Shown: positions 45,806 through 58,834, counted from the first letter of the stretch. The stretch is 64,000 bases of DNA from Schistosoma mansoni (GCF_000237925.1 NC_031502.1:50135283-50199282); one strand, 5' to 3'. Numbers and translations are program-made. The notes: generated by a model not told the origin, from the sequence alone.

Positions 45806-46699
45806 GGAACAGTAATTAATGGACTAGGAATAACTCAAGAATGGTAAATCGTATAATAGGTCAAAATAAAGCTTATAATAAGAGGGACACAAATATGGAT
45901 AGTTTAGTTACTTAAAAATTATACAATAGGAAATATACATATCATATTGGTCCATAAGTGTGCCTCAGAAGTTACCATTTATAAATCTCCACGGGATATA
46001 ACATCAACATTGCTATAGAATGACTCACATATGAGACAAGATCAATTTAATTTCAATCATATATCGGTATAGTTCGTTAATACATTCTTGATAATTTTTA
46101 TAAAAATTTATATAAACAACATAAAGAAACGATTTTTCTTTTAATGTAAATTTTTGTATATCTACATCATAGGAGATACATTTTTTAAAAGATTTTTTTC
46201 TTGCACCAAAATTAATTTAATATTACATACATACCTGTGGAAACGTTGACTACAATTTCATAAAGATGAATTTTAACTAAGCTTTTGATTAGTTTATCGA
46301 TTATCTAGCGTCTTAGACACCGTATCCTCGTAGGGGATTCATTTTGAGCTTAGTATCAATCTCTAAGTGTATATTAGAATAGAAAATATAAGTTGTTGTT
46401 TTTCTCTCAAGAATATCCAGTTATACAAACATGTCAGTTTGAAACAGTGATACCTATTACTCAATTGACAAGTAGATACACAAGCATTTTATCTCATTCA
46501 ATGACAATAGAGAATGGAACTCATGATGATATGTAATTTATTTAGTTTTTTCTTCAGTCCATCATCCTCTGAATGGTTGGATAATTATGAAATGTTCATG
46601 AACAATTTAGGTTGTTGTGTAATTAGCTATGAACAGAGTATTTCAAAACGCTAAAACCTACAAAAATAAATTATTCTGCTACTGTATAATTATCTTCTT

Positions 46700-47720
46700 C
46701 GACAGTATGGAGTTCCTGAGAAGATTGTCAATATTATCCAGAACTCATACGATGGACTACAGCGCAAAGTCGTGCATGGAGGACAGCTGACAGTAGGGAC
46801 CGGAGTCATACAAGGCTGTCTACTCTCCCCCTTCCTCTTTCTTCTGGTGATTGACTTGATTATGAGGGCTTCGACATCTGAGGGGAAGCGCGGAATACAA
46901 TAGACATCTCAGAATCAATTAGATGATATGGAATTCGCAGATGACCTAGCCTTCCTATCTCATATACACGAACAAATACAGACGAAGACATCAAATGTAG
47001 CAGCAGTCTCTGCATCAATACGTCTCAACATACACAAAGGAAAAAGTAAGATCCTCAAATACAACACAGAGAACAACAACCCAATCACACTTGATGGCGA
47101 AACTCTGGAAGAGGTGGAAACACTCACGTACCTGGGTAGCGTCATCGATGAACAAGGAGGATCTGATGCAGACGTAAAGGCGAGGATATACAAAGCAAGT
47201 ACCGCATTCCTATAATCGTTGAACATATGGAAATAAAAACAACTTTCAACCAACATCGAATTCTCAACCTTTAATACGAACGTGAAGACAGTCCCACTGT
47301 ACGGAGATGAAACGTGGAGAACTACTACAACCATCGTCAAGAGAGTACAAGTATTTATAAACAGTTGTCTACGCAAAATACTCAACGTTCACTGGCCGGA
47401 TACTATCAGCGACAACGTTTTATGGGAGAGGACAAACCAGCTTTCAGCTGATGAGAAAATTAGGAAAAGACGTTGGAACTGAATCGGACATACACTGAGG
47501 AAATCACTAATGTGCATTACGAAGGAATTCCCAACTCGGAATCCTGAAGGGGGACTGAAAAGAGGAAGGCTGATGAACACATTACGCCGGCAAATAGAAG
47601 CAGATATGAAAAGAATGAATAACAACTGGAAAGGATTGCTCAGGACAGAGTTTGATGGAGAATGCTGGTGGATGGCCTATGCTCCTCCACGAGGAGTAAC
47701 AGGCGTAAGTAAGTAAGTAA
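46700..47720 (+). mobile_element. RTE LINE, 3' half of reverse transcriptase to tail
   Basis: Reads YGVPEKIVNIIQNSYDGLQ, TGVIQGCLLSPFLFLLVIDL, the catalytic region as EFADDLAFLS (family FADD), SKILKYNTENNNPITLDG, LTYLGSVIDEQGGSDAD and the C-terminal block ending near 47700. It is followed by the repeated tail GTAAGTAAGTAAGTAA. At least three stops or frame changes break it (for example a TAG at 46902-46904 and a TAA at 47213-47215). The endonuclease is missing through 5' truncation. Confidence 0.87.
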
Positions 47721-48329
47721 CTGCATAGTTATCAATGCGGATATATGAACGAAGAATATTCTCTTCAGGTTCGACAATTATATATCCACATTAATAATAC
47801 AAAAAGTGGACATGTTTAGTGAAGATATACATCATCTAAAGTTATAGCATATGAATTTAGGATTGTTTATAATATATAATTAAATAAAACCATTAATCAA
47901 AATAACCTATTGTGTCAATAAATAAAAATAAATAATTCATCAAAGAAAATTTTCTTTATGACGAAATCATTGACTTAATCTGTACATTTGTATTGATAGT
48001 CGTATGGTAATCATGTCTATAAAAGGATAGAAAAGACTGTATCGAATAGTGATTCGAGACTCCAAACATCAAATGAGGTTGCGTTCATCCTTCTATTCTT
48101 CTTTATTCCCCTGATTATTACGCAGCTTCCTCATAGAATCACGACCATATGCTCCCTATATGCGGCTAAAGAGTAAACACAGGCACTGCATACTACCCTA
48201 AAAGAAAATGGATATCCGTAGAAATTTATAAATGAGCGTTTAGCCAAAAAAAGAGTACAAAGAAGGCCTAACTTGTGAGATAAAAGCCTCTGTATATGCG
48301 CTTACAATTTAGGGGCCATGCACCCAGCG

Positions 48330-48385
48330 AAATGAGCGGCCTATGCTCCTCGACGAGGGGTAACAGGCGTAAGTAAGTAAGTAAC
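48330..48385 (+). mobile_element. RTE LINE 3'-tail remnant
   Basis: GCGGCCTATGCTCCTCGACG, GGGGTAACAGGCGTAAGTA and GTAAGTAA repeats match the last 50 bases of the copy at 46700-47720. Extreme 5' truncation. Confidence 0.8.
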
Positions 48386-48639
48386 CCAGCGAAATACTAA
48401 TAATAAAGCTGCACAGAGCAATTTTAATGTAGATAAACAACATTTATTGTTTTCTACACATCTGATGATCACTCCAAAATTGAAAGATAAATTATTCAGA
48501 CTAGTCACTTCATTTATCAATTCAACTAACCTTGTGGAGCAAGTCATATTGGCAGTTATTATAGGAGTTTGTATTTTGGGGCTCTCGAGCACATCCAAAT
48601 GTGGTCAAGCGAAAGTATAATTAAAAATGTTACTAGCTT

Positions 48640-48845
48640 AATTTAACTCATTTAGTACAAACGGGTCATACAGTCAACATGGAGCAATCATTCACAATAA
48701 TATATCGTGTTAATAACAATCTGGCTAAATCCGTCAGACTGAGAATCCTTCAAACTATCGAAGCAATAGCTATTCGGATTAAAAAACCAGAGCTTCGGGT
48801 CCAGAAGAAATATATCCAATCGCTCACTTTACCTTCGCCAACTTC
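48640..48845 (+). mobile_element. Penelope-like GIY-YIG C-terminal fragment
   Basis: MEQSFTIIYRVNNNLA, RLRILQTIEAIAIRIKKPEL and VQKKYIQSLTLP are the standard end of Penelope endonucleases. A different subfamily from the fragment at 43055. Confidence 0.8.
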
Positions 48846-49064
48846 TGGCCTTATTAGTTAGTAATCAATTTTATGATATGGTGACAATTTGATTAATGTT
48901 CATGCAACTACCTTCTTTGTATTTTCATTGCTGAAACTTATTTTCATACATCTTATCATTACTATTATTATCACTGTTGTTATCAGTATTACTCTTGAAA
49001 AACCCGTTGACAATTTTATTCATCATCCACACCTATTTACTAATTCGTACCTAAGCAAAGGGAA

Positions 49065-49742
49065 AGGCAAGATTCTCTGATACAATACAGCATTCACCAA
49101 TCGAATTACACGTGATGTAGAAGCTTTGAAAGATGTAAAACCTTCACATATCTGGGGTGCATCATTGATGAACACAGTGGATCTGATGCAGATGTGAAGG
49201 CGCAGATCGGCAAAGCAAGAGCAGTATATCTAAAATTGAAGAACATCTGGAACTCAAAACAATTGTCAAGCAACACCAAAATCACAATTTTCAATACAAG
49301 TGTCAGAACAAATCTACTGTAAGGGGCAGAAACTTGGGGAACTACGAAAGCCATCATCCAGAAGATACAAGTGTTTATTAACAATTATTTACGCAAAATC
49401 TTTTGGATCGTTGGCCAGACACTATCAGCAATATCCTACTGTGGGAGAGAACAAAACAGATTTCAGCGGAAGAAATCAAGAAGAAGCGCTGGAAGTGGAT
49501 AAGACACACATTGAGGAAAGCACCCAACTGCGTCACAAGACAAGTCCATACTTGGGATCCTGAAGGCCAAAGGAAAACAGTAAGCCCAAAGAACACATTA
49601 TGCCGAGAAATGGAGACAGACATGAGAAGAATGAACAAAAACTGGATATCACTAGAAAGGAAGGCCCAGGACAGAGTGAGTTGGAGAATGCTGGTCGGGG
49701 GCCTATTCTCCATTGAGAGTAACAGGCGTAAGTAAGTAAGTA
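49065..49742 (+). mobile_element. RTE LINE 3' part, copy
   Basis: TYLGCIIDEHSGSDADVK, NTKITIFNTSVRTN and [15 protein letters not shown], then a frame change, further homologous sequence and the tail GTAAGTAAGTAAGTAA at 49728-49743. 5'-truncated. Confidence 0.85.
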
Positions 49743-50682
49743 ACTTAATTCATATTATTCAAAATATATGACGTGATTTCTGACTTGTAATTACATGATT
49801 GTCTCTCTCATTCCATGATAACCCTATTTATTTTGATCATTTATCTCACAATTTCATTTAACGTAGAAATTGATTCAAGTCAACAGTGCATATTGGTCAA
49901 CCCAACATTAACGATTTTAATTTATTGTATATTACAAACAATCCTAAATTCACATGCTATAATTCTAGACGTTGTGTCTTGACTTAAATCTGGGCATACT
50001 CTTATTTCTATCTCTCATTGGTGATTATATTAATTTATGTTAGCTATTACTCCTCGACTTCGACATACTTGTTCTTCCACGCTTTTAAAAAGAATCAAAT
50101 GCTTCATTAGTATAATTTATTTACGGACATAGTTACTTAGCTCACGAATTGATCGATGTTAGACAACCATTGAAAGCTAGAAAGCACTAAACAACTATTT
50201 CCTCCAAGAATCAGACTCCCTAGTAATGTGGATTCACGAACACAGAGGGCCCTTCCAAGTTTCGTGACCTATTCTATTTTTTCTGGATTTCAATCGTTAT
50301 CAAACTTTTACATTTTCCCGAAAAATGTTTTAAATATAAAAATTGAGAGTTCAAAATACTAATATTTTAATGAAGCTGCATTTTTTAAACCTTGTTTCTA
50401 ACCCACTATACTCCACATGTAGTGTAGAAACTTAACGATAATACGAGAAACTGTAAAAGGTTGTGTGTTTTTTTTTTCTTTATAAAATTTGAAGCTAGTG
50501 AAACTTGTTTCATGTTTAGAATTAGTTGAATAGATATTTGTTATCTAAAACAACACTACTTGCTTAATAGCAAACAGATAAAGTTGTAAGAAACTCATTT
50601 CAGTTCAAATTCACTTGATATTGTTTGTTTTAATCTTCCCATTGATGTTTAAGACTGAAGTTGATCAATTGAAGCCAAAAAT

Positions 50683-50805
50683 ACTGGGTTAGAGTCTCAG
50701 AATGAACATAAATCTGAGATGCAGGTACATCCAGCTGACGAGTCCCAAATAGAACGAAACGCGCGTCCTGGATTCAAGTGCTAGCCACTATCCACCTTTA
50801 CTGAT
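50683..50805 (+). mobile_element. Sm-alpha-like SINE with near-intact hammerhead
   Basis: Starts near the B box (GGGTTAGAGTCTCAGAATG), followed by CTGAGATGCAGGTAC, the ribozyme and CAAGTGCTAGCCACTATCC. The A box and long tail are missing. 49743-50682 and 50806-51480 around it hold nothing recognised. Confidence 0.8.
50729..50773 (+). ncRNA. Hammerhead ribozyme in Sm-alpha-like SINE
   Basis: Stem I ATCCAG with CTGGAT (six pairs), core CTGACGA, stem II GTCC with GAAC (one mismatch), core GAAA, stem III ACGC with GCGT, and cleavage expected after the C at 50767 (GTC triplet). All invariant core residues are present. It is the best preserved hammerhead in the window. Confidence 0.8.
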
Positions 50806-51817
50806 TTCAGTTCGGTTTACTGAATAGAAAAATATTATTCAACACATAAATTCTGTTACTTAGTGTCAACATCATTGTCAAACTTGAAGAGTTAAATGCT
50901 ATTTTGAATAAAAAAACTCATTAATCAATTACTTTAATCATACATATATACAAGTCGTTATCTATTGAAATATGTCTTTGGTATTGTAAGCGGTATATCA
51001 TTTTTGTTTTGAGATGATTTGATTAATTGTATTAATATTCTTCACAGTGTCAACCTTTTTATGTAAATGTATATTCTCAAGTCAAGTATGAAAAAAATGG
51101 ATACTCCACATGGTTTGATATTTAAACTGTATAAATGTTTTGTACTTAACCTTTCATCCCTTTTCCTTGTTACTTTAATTATTTCTTATAAATACAGATG
51201 AACTCAAAGTACAAAATCTGAAAATTGCCATCTAGATCTATGTCACTTATGACAGATCTTTTTTGTTTTGTATAATTAGCTTTATTCAGTATTATATTTT
51301 TGGTGCAATATAGAATTCTCAGCACAAAGTGTTTCAACACGTTTCCATTTCCTTACATCTTGATCGATTCTGAAGATAAATATTGAGTGATCGCCAGTTA
51401 GAAGTTAACACTGAAGTCAATAGACATTTAAATAATGTACATTCTTTTCGCTGCACATTACCAGAAACAATGATACAGCTGTAGATAAACTAATTGAGTA
51501 TGTTTTGTGCTTGAAATGTTTTAATTATCCTATATGACAAAAATACTCTGTGGGAGAGGACAAACCAGCTTCCATTTGAGGAGGAAATTAAGAAAAGACG
51601 TTGGAAGTATATAGGACACACACTGCGGAAATCATCAAACTACATCATGAGGCAAGCCAGTTCTTTCAGTTGCTATTCACCCTTTTCATATCTGCCTCCA
51701 ATTCCCAAAACAGTGTGTATTTTGGCCTTCCTCTTTTCTGTTTCCCATCAGGATTCCAAGTGATGGCTTGCCTCATGATGCAGCTTGATGATTTCCTCAA
51801 TGTGTGTCCTAGAACGT

Positions 51818-52000
51818 CAGTTTCATCCTATTTGGGACTCATCAACTGAATGTATTCATCTTTGTTTATAATGCTCGTGAATTAAGGCGATATTGAAGGA
51901 ATCCGAACAGGATGCATATATGCTAATAACAGACTGGTCAATTGTAATCCCAAACATCAATGGGGAGAATCAAACAATCAATACAAAAATGAAATAAACA
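51818..52000. mobile_element. Sm-alpha-like SINE remnant with inverted ribozyme segment
   Basis: 51808-51850 is the reverse complement of a hammerhead-like stretch (TTGATGAGTCCCAAATAGGA). It is followed in plus orientation by the SINE tail (TTCATCTTTGTTTATAATGC to CCCAAACATCAATGGGGAG). Core altered; internal inversion. Confidence 0.6.
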
Positions 52001-52112
52001 CGATGAATGTTATAAGTTGTTGTTCCTCTTTTAAGATTCATTAATTTTCATTCTGTATACATTATTTGATTGAAATATATACCTTACTTAATGAATATAC
52101 ATTATTTACCAC

Positions 52113-52440
52113 CACTTACTTACCTACGTCTGTTACACCTCAAGGAATAGAATAGGCCACCCACCACCACTCTCCATCCAACCCTGTCCTGGACAATCCT
52201 TTCCAGTTCTTTCAGTTGCTATTCACCCTTTTCATATCTGTCTCCAATTCCCAAAACAGTGTGTATTTTGGCCTTCCTCTTTTTTGTTTCCCATCAGGAT
52301 TCCAAGTGATGGCTTGCCTCATGATGTAGTTTGATGATTTCCGCAGTGTGTGTCCTATATACTTCCAACGTCTTTTCTTAATTTCCTCCTCAAATGGAAG
52401 CTGGTTTGTCCTCTCCCACAGAGTATTTTTGTCATATAGG
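52113..52440 (-). mobile_element. RTE LINE 3' end, copy
   Basis: Antisense RTE C-terminal region, ending on the left at the tail CTTACTTACCTACGTCTG and on the right at the [22 protein letters not shown] region. It is part of the fold-back structure. 52490-53119 holds nothing recognised. Confidence 0.82.
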
Positions 52441-53119
52441 ATAATTAAAACATTTCAAGCACAAAACATACTCAATTAGTTTATCTGCACTATTTTGGCT
52501 GTATTTCAAGTTGATGAAAATAAAAAAATTCTTATTACATATGTCCTTATAATAAATTTTATTTTTCAGAAGATATTAAAAACTTTTTTTAAGTATCAGT
52601 TTTTTTTCTTCTTTTTTACAATATTTGGATATTGTAGAGGTAATCTTATATAATGATGGTTTCATTTATGGTAATCTGATAAAACTCATTCACAAGTAAG
52701 AATATCCATCTAACTGTAGTAGTAACGAAATTCAAAAATTTTTCGCAAATGGGTAATATTAAAGTTTGGTATTAAATTTAAATAATGCACTTATCTGGTA
52801 TACAATTTAAACATTATTCATAGTATGTTTTACATTAACAATCTGTCAGTCATTAAAGTTTTCGGTTTTATGTTAGTCTTAAATATGGGTTGAACAGACA
52901 ATTTTTTTAAAGCTTAATATTGCATAGTGATTGGAAGTAAACTATACGACCAACCTTGAACGGATTCTCAGCCAATCAGGAAGTGTTTAGTTCTGAAGTA
53001 ATTTCTGATAAAATCGTAATAAAATGACAGGAAGTAGAGAGTTTTGACATGAATAATGAATCTTTCCGTGTAAATTATTTACAATATTAAAGAAAAATTT
53101 TATAAGGTAAGAGTTAGTG

Positions 53120-54130
53120 GTTTTGAATTATGGTTAGGGTTTTTAACACAGGTAAACTGGAGACTGAAGTGTACTGGAAGCCAACCCACACCGATCAAAT
53201 TCTCAACTACAATAGCAACAACCCAAGAGCCCACAAAATCAACTGTGTACAAACTTTGTCCAAGAGGGTGAGGACACACTGCAACACAATTACAATACGA
53301 AAAAAAATGAAGAAAAATACCTGAAAACCATCCTTCAAAAGAACGGCTATCCAATCAATTTCATCGAAAAATACCAACCGCACCCATCATCAGAAACGAA
53401 GTCAAGCACAGAAATTAACAAAAGGACTACCTTACCATACATAAAAGGTATATCGGAAACGACAACAAGACTGCTGAAAACCTTTGGAAGAGGTGTCGCT
53501 CACAAACCAACAAAATCCCTTCATTCAATCTTATGCAAACCAAAGGATGAAATGACAAAAGAAGACAGTCCAAACATCATCTACAACCAGCCAACTGCAA
53601 CAAACACTACATCGGACAAAGCGGACGCCCTCTTCGTCTTCGCCTGCATGAACATCAATTAGCAGTCAAACGCCATGACATGTCTTCGCTTATATCAATA
53701 CACGTGGATAACTGCGGACACACATTCGACTGGAAAATGTGGAGATTTTGGATAGAGGCAATTCCAAAAACACCAGAGAATTTTTAGAAGCTTGGCACTC
53801 AGGTCAATCAGCAATAAACAAGCACATTGAAATCAATCCAATTTATCAATTAATCAGGAAAATTATGCAGAAACATAGGAACAAAAATCAAACCAATGGG
53901 AGATAGAACCAAAACAAAGAAATAAACAATGACAGATTTGAGGTCAACAAGAACCAATCAACATCGAGGTGCACAGGACATGCTGTGAATCACATGTGGA
54001 GAAATTCAAACACCCCAATTCTACCCAAAGTTTGTGCTGATGATGTCGTTCAGGAGGACGATGAAAGCTCCACAACCAAACCATCCATCTCAGAAAACAA
54101 AACTCCATAAAAAATGAACTAACATTACTT
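53120..54130 (+). mobile_element. Penelope-like element, post-catalytic RT, GIY-YIG and 3' tail
   Basis: TEVYWKPTHTDQILNYN and NPRAHKINCVQTLSKRV, then NGYPINFIEKY, a linker, and a GIY-YIG region near 53590-53700 with HYIGQSGRP and RLHEHQ motifs. The tail runs to about 54113 and matches the rearranged copy at 32330-32860. The catalytic part of the reverse transcriptase is missing, and frames are broken in at least one place. Confidence 0.82.
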
Positions 54131-56139
54131 AAGATGCAAGTATGGATTTTACACAAAAATATAGGATGTAATATCTCAAATCTGATTGTGATACGATATT
54201 CAAAGATTAGGTCTGATAATCAGGTTCTGATTGATTAAAGAATAAGCTGCCTACAAGCTAATTTCCTCCGATCGCTTAAGGGATTTTATCATGTTTATTG
54301 TGTGTCCATATATTGTATATAAACATGTTTTTTCTAACATGAAAAACCATTCATTGGACCAGTGATCTTGTCTGCTATGTCTAATCATTTAAGGCTTAAG
54401 ACAGTTATACGATCTCATGAGTAATTATCACTCGAATATGACATATCATTGCACTCACCTATCTATTAACATTCTATTCATCTATTTTTATCAGTCGAAA
54501 GTTCGTCTAATCAAAATACAGAAATCCTCCATCTATTAAATATGGTACCAACTAGAAACTGATAGATAACTCCGAAAATCCTGTCAATGTGTTGTGTATT
54601 TTAAATCTATTTGTTTTCCGTAATTTTTCCCCGAAATTTCCCATCGTTGTTCTAGGAATTGCTCAAGTTCGTTCTATTGCGTTAATCGTATCATATCTAT
54701 CAATTTTCTTCATCGAAGTTAAGAAAATTTGGCAAATTTTGATGAGTTCTTATCTAGCTCTTAACAAGTTATATCTATCCATTATTGAGTTATGAATTTC
54801 ACTTTAAATCCATACAACTACAGTCATGAATCTGATTGGTTCAGTTGTATAGATTTTTACTGCCAAATACCTCAGATTAATGTGCACACAGTGGTAGAAA
54901 TACTGTAAATATCTTGTTTGATATGAATATTAGATAAAATATAGCTTTGATGTTATAATATGGCAGTTTATGTTTTTATCTGTAGCTTGAGTTAGACTTT
55001 TATGTAATCACTTGATTAGAGAAATACGTTTCAAAAGAGATGTGCAACAAAAAGACGCTGACTCATTTCTCAGTTTAGGCATAAATAATTCATTTTATAT
55101 AATACAATAATAGTTTTGATATTTTATGATGGCTCGTTCCACTTACTGATATAAGTTAAAAAATACTTGCTTTCGTTAGCGGACCAATCGGAAAAAGTAA
55201 TGGATCTGTTTATATGAACCAAATAATAGTATAATCAAGTATAAGATAGAAAAGCTGAACGGATAATGGTCTTTATAATATTATTTATCAATATTCAACA
55301 TTCTACAATCTGAACTTGTCTACAGTTTTGTAGATAGATTGCATTAAAGTACAAATTGAAGCAGTTAGGCGCGAATTAATGAAACCCAGAACATCTTAGG
55401 GTTGAAATAATTGAACAGATTTTCAACTCAGTTGAATGCTTTCAGTAGCATTGAGTTATTTGAACTACATAATTATTTCAAACAAGTTCAAGCAGATTTT
55501 GTTGTAAACAGAATTTAGTTTAAAGAAAGTAAAACTGTTTTCATGCATCTCAGCTTGAAGTCAGCACAGCAAAACGTCGAATAATGTATTGATACTCTTT
55601 GTATGTATTGTAGGGCCTGTGAAAATATGATGTGATTGGCCATTGAGTGAAGAGAGACAGATATTCAGCTTATTAACCATTTAATATATGAATTCTTAAC
55701 TATTGTTTATTTCTACCCTGTACTTCATTGAATGTAGATTGCTTGTAATTGTGTTGTATAATTTATTGTATAGCCTGTACTCAGGTTTATTTGAACCGAT
55801 CAACTATGAATACTGACTGTGTATACAAAAGCGCTGCTATAAAAGTGTTACAGTTGGTTTCAATGAAAGATATTGAAAGATATAGACGAGAACAATACAG
55901 TTCCTAGAGTATTTTTCTGGAAAAACAGGAGATAAATATACTCAAGAAAAGCCAGATTATATTTATGACGATTTTGATTCATAGGACAAAAGGCAAAATA
56001 AAGTGCGGAGTTGTCCACATATTTCATGTTAATCGTGTCTCTGAAACGGAAAATCATAATTGAAGTAGGCACTACTAGTACATTTGAAACCATTTAAATT
56101 CTGATACTTAAATATTTGATGTTCGCAGATAGCATTTTC
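54131..56139. other. Intergenic, nothing recognised
   Basis: AT-rich sequence. The short open frames (for example 54589-54795) are hydrophobic and lack splice context or family resemblance. Confidence 0.6.
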
Positions 56140-56545
56140 TAGTCGAAGTCCTACTCACTGCCTTATCGCGACGAGGGTGTTGTTTACGAAATTGAGAGGA
56201 TGAGAAGCGAATGTCCGGCGCTTTAACCGTGTTGGTGGACACGGAAAGTCCACCTAGGGGAGTTGGAAAACCCTGATTCCAAACCAATGGTACACATGGG
56301 CTCCAGTATCGTGAGGGAACAAATGGCGTATGAATCAATCGTTGGTCACCGGCTACCATGGGACTGCATCTCCTAATGATGCTCCACTGCCTTGTGGATC
56401 AGCGATCAAAGGCCCCCTAAGAAAACCATCTGCTTTGGTTTGGGCACCTGGGCAGTATCTCAGCACTCATACAAATCAAATGAGATTTGTGTGGCGCATA
56501 TATATCTGGTGCCCGTTTGTACCAATATTTGTGTTTAAATAAATA
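56140..56545 (+). repeat. Dispersed repeat family R, copy 3
   Basis: From GTCCTACTCACTGCCTTATC to the 3' end TTTGTGTTTAAATAAATAA. It shows the complete 3' end of the family, including the AGATTTGTGTGGCGC block. Confidence 0.78.
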
Positions 56546-58300
56546 AATTTTCTAGTCGCCTCATAAAACATAAAAGTAGAAGCTATGAAATAGAATCAAC
56601 TCATTTTATTTCGGTTGTTCCTGCTTTGTTTACATTTATAAAGGAACCCAGTTATATAATATTAGCATACTTCGTAAAATTATTGTTTTATGAGAGAACT
56701 GTAAAAAGTCAATTGTGAACATGAAATGTTCAATAATAACAAAATAAGTCCAATTCCTACCTTTTGAAATACTACATAAATATAATTATTTAATCATTCT
56801 TAACTTTCCATTCACTGTCCCATTTAATTAAAACTATCAATCCCAACCTTGGTATTGATGCTTATGGTATATGTGAGTATCAGAAGTCATATCATTTTAA
56901 AATTATGAAGTATTGGCTACTTCAGTTATAACTTTTTGTTTCAATGAATAATTAACATTAGACAAACAAAATGACTTTGGATCTGAAACGTTTTATCGAT
57001 TAAATCTATATTGCTGTGAATATGATCTGGTTTCTTTGATTAATAGTGATATTTTGAGAACTCCCGATAATTGTAGCTTACAGCTCTATTAGGGCTTAAA
57101 TTGATGGAAGAAACATAATAGTAGAAGTTGTGTTTACTCCAAATTTGAGTTTAAAGTATTAAATTAGTACTGAAAAAGCTGAATGATAAAGAATTCAGTC
57201 TAGATACTACTTGAACTCATGTATAATTTAATAGAACAAGAGATTAAAAACAGTTAGTACTCTTCAAACACATCATGAAGAAATCCATTGAATTAACCGG
57301 CACCTGATAAAATTTAAAAATTCATCCGGTCCTATTTAAATTAATTCCAGAGATGATAAATATCAGAATCGGTAGAGACCAACAGAGGAGGATACGAAAT
57401 GACATTATTAACAGAGAAGTCACGTTACGCAATCTTTGGAAGTTTAACAGGCTTATTATAGAGCTTAGTCTGAAACCTGATAGTTAAGTTAATCTGAGAT
57501 AACCATGGAAAACTTTAATAAACTGTTCTACTTACATATGTCAATAAGGCGAATAAAAACAAATTAAGATTATATTCCTCATTTTTCGACACTTTGTTGC
57601 ATTGAAAACCTTCAGCAAGTAAGAGTTTCATGTTCTGATGGGCTGAATTTAAACGCATATAAATTTGCTGTTAACAAATAACTCATGATAGTATTCGAGA
57701 TATCAGCGAGTGCTATTCTAATCCAACTACTTTTGAATGTCTATTATTCCACAATATCAGTGAGTCCTTCGGTCGTTCTATGTCACAGTTGAACTAACTC
57801 GTTTCTCCGAATTTCAAGACCCTGGAGAAAACAAAATTACATCATCAACTAGTCCATCTGCTTTTTTAAGAGTAACAGTTTTCTTAACGTACTATTCACT
57901 TGACTGAATTTTGACATTTGGTTACAATAATTTTTTTAAGTGGTGAACACTACAACTATATTTTTGTATGTTCAAGTTATCTTATATACGATAAAAAGTT
58001 GAAGCATGGTTTAGTTTCTAAATGTGTTTGCAGTAGACAGTTTTGTCCTATTAGTATTAAGCAGCATAAGATTGCGAATCGAATCTCCTGGTTCTAAAAT
58101 AGTTTGAGAAAAAGGACTTTCTAAATGAGTTGCAAGGTAATTTTTCTCCATTATTCAAAGGATATATTTGGTACATCCATAATTATCTCATCACTATTAT
58201 TAACATGTGTTTAGAATCAATCGGATATTAGTAACATTGCCTTCATGTGTCAAAAGTTTATTTTTTCAGTCAGGTGAAAGAAATTTTCATTCGCATATTC
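56546..58300. other. Intergenic, nothing recognised
   Basis: AT-rich sequence without repeats shared within the window or recognisable coding blocks. Confidence 0.55.
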
Positions 58301-58308
58301 ACTTTTAG

Positions 58309-58462
58309 TCATAAAACCTGTCAAATTACATGCTTAAGACCACAGTCAAGGCCAATCTTTGCTTATCACCAGAAAACACCTTCATCAGAAGTAAAAGTTA
58401 GCGGTGAGGTACTTATGCCACATGAAACTGCATATAATAAATCTAAAGTGGCTCCCCAATAA
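58309..58462 (+). CDS. Possible isolated terminal exon, function unknown
   Basis: After an acceptor-like attcacttttag, an open stretch encodes CLRPQSRPIFAYHQKTPSSE, then VSGEVLMPHETAYNK and stops at 58460-58462, overlapping an AATAAA at 58458-58463. The composition is more protein-like than the surroundings. No upstream exon was found and the family is not recognised. It could be chance or a pseudo-exon. Confidence 0.18.
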
Positions 58463-58834
58463 ATGTTGTAACGTAAGTCCTTTTATTGACGATAGAACTG
58501 TGTTTTTAAGGTCGTTATTACGTAAAAGTTTCATGACCGTGGACTACAGTATGCCATCAGTTGTTTAAAATGATACACAATCTTAACTTCCAAAAGCATA
58601 TTGTAGCAGCATCACTGCTGCCCTGAATGATAAACAATCATTAACAGTGGCGAATGAATTGAAACGAAATGTGGTCAGAAGTTTTCGGCAGGAAGAGATA
58701 TATTTCCTTTTACATCAATATAATTAAATATATTGCTCCATGCAATCATGTAATACAGAATGTTAAACTGAAAATATATTCAATTATAGGGAACCTTAGG
58801 TTCTCGACTGCCCACTTTTGAGTAGTTTATTTAT

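Larger units (their letters stand above)
51482..52489. repeat. Fold-back structure built on an RTE fragment
   Basis: 51482-51658 and 52311-52489 are inverted copies that include both RTE sequence and about 65 bases of non-RTE flank. 51659-51812 is a direct copy of 52205-52358. The RTE strand therefore switches at about 51658. Confidence 0.82.

Noticed and set aside
47700-47720. GTAA repeats considered as a microsatellite or CRISPR-like array
   Set aside because: They occur at the ends of RTE copies and are the element's own tail.
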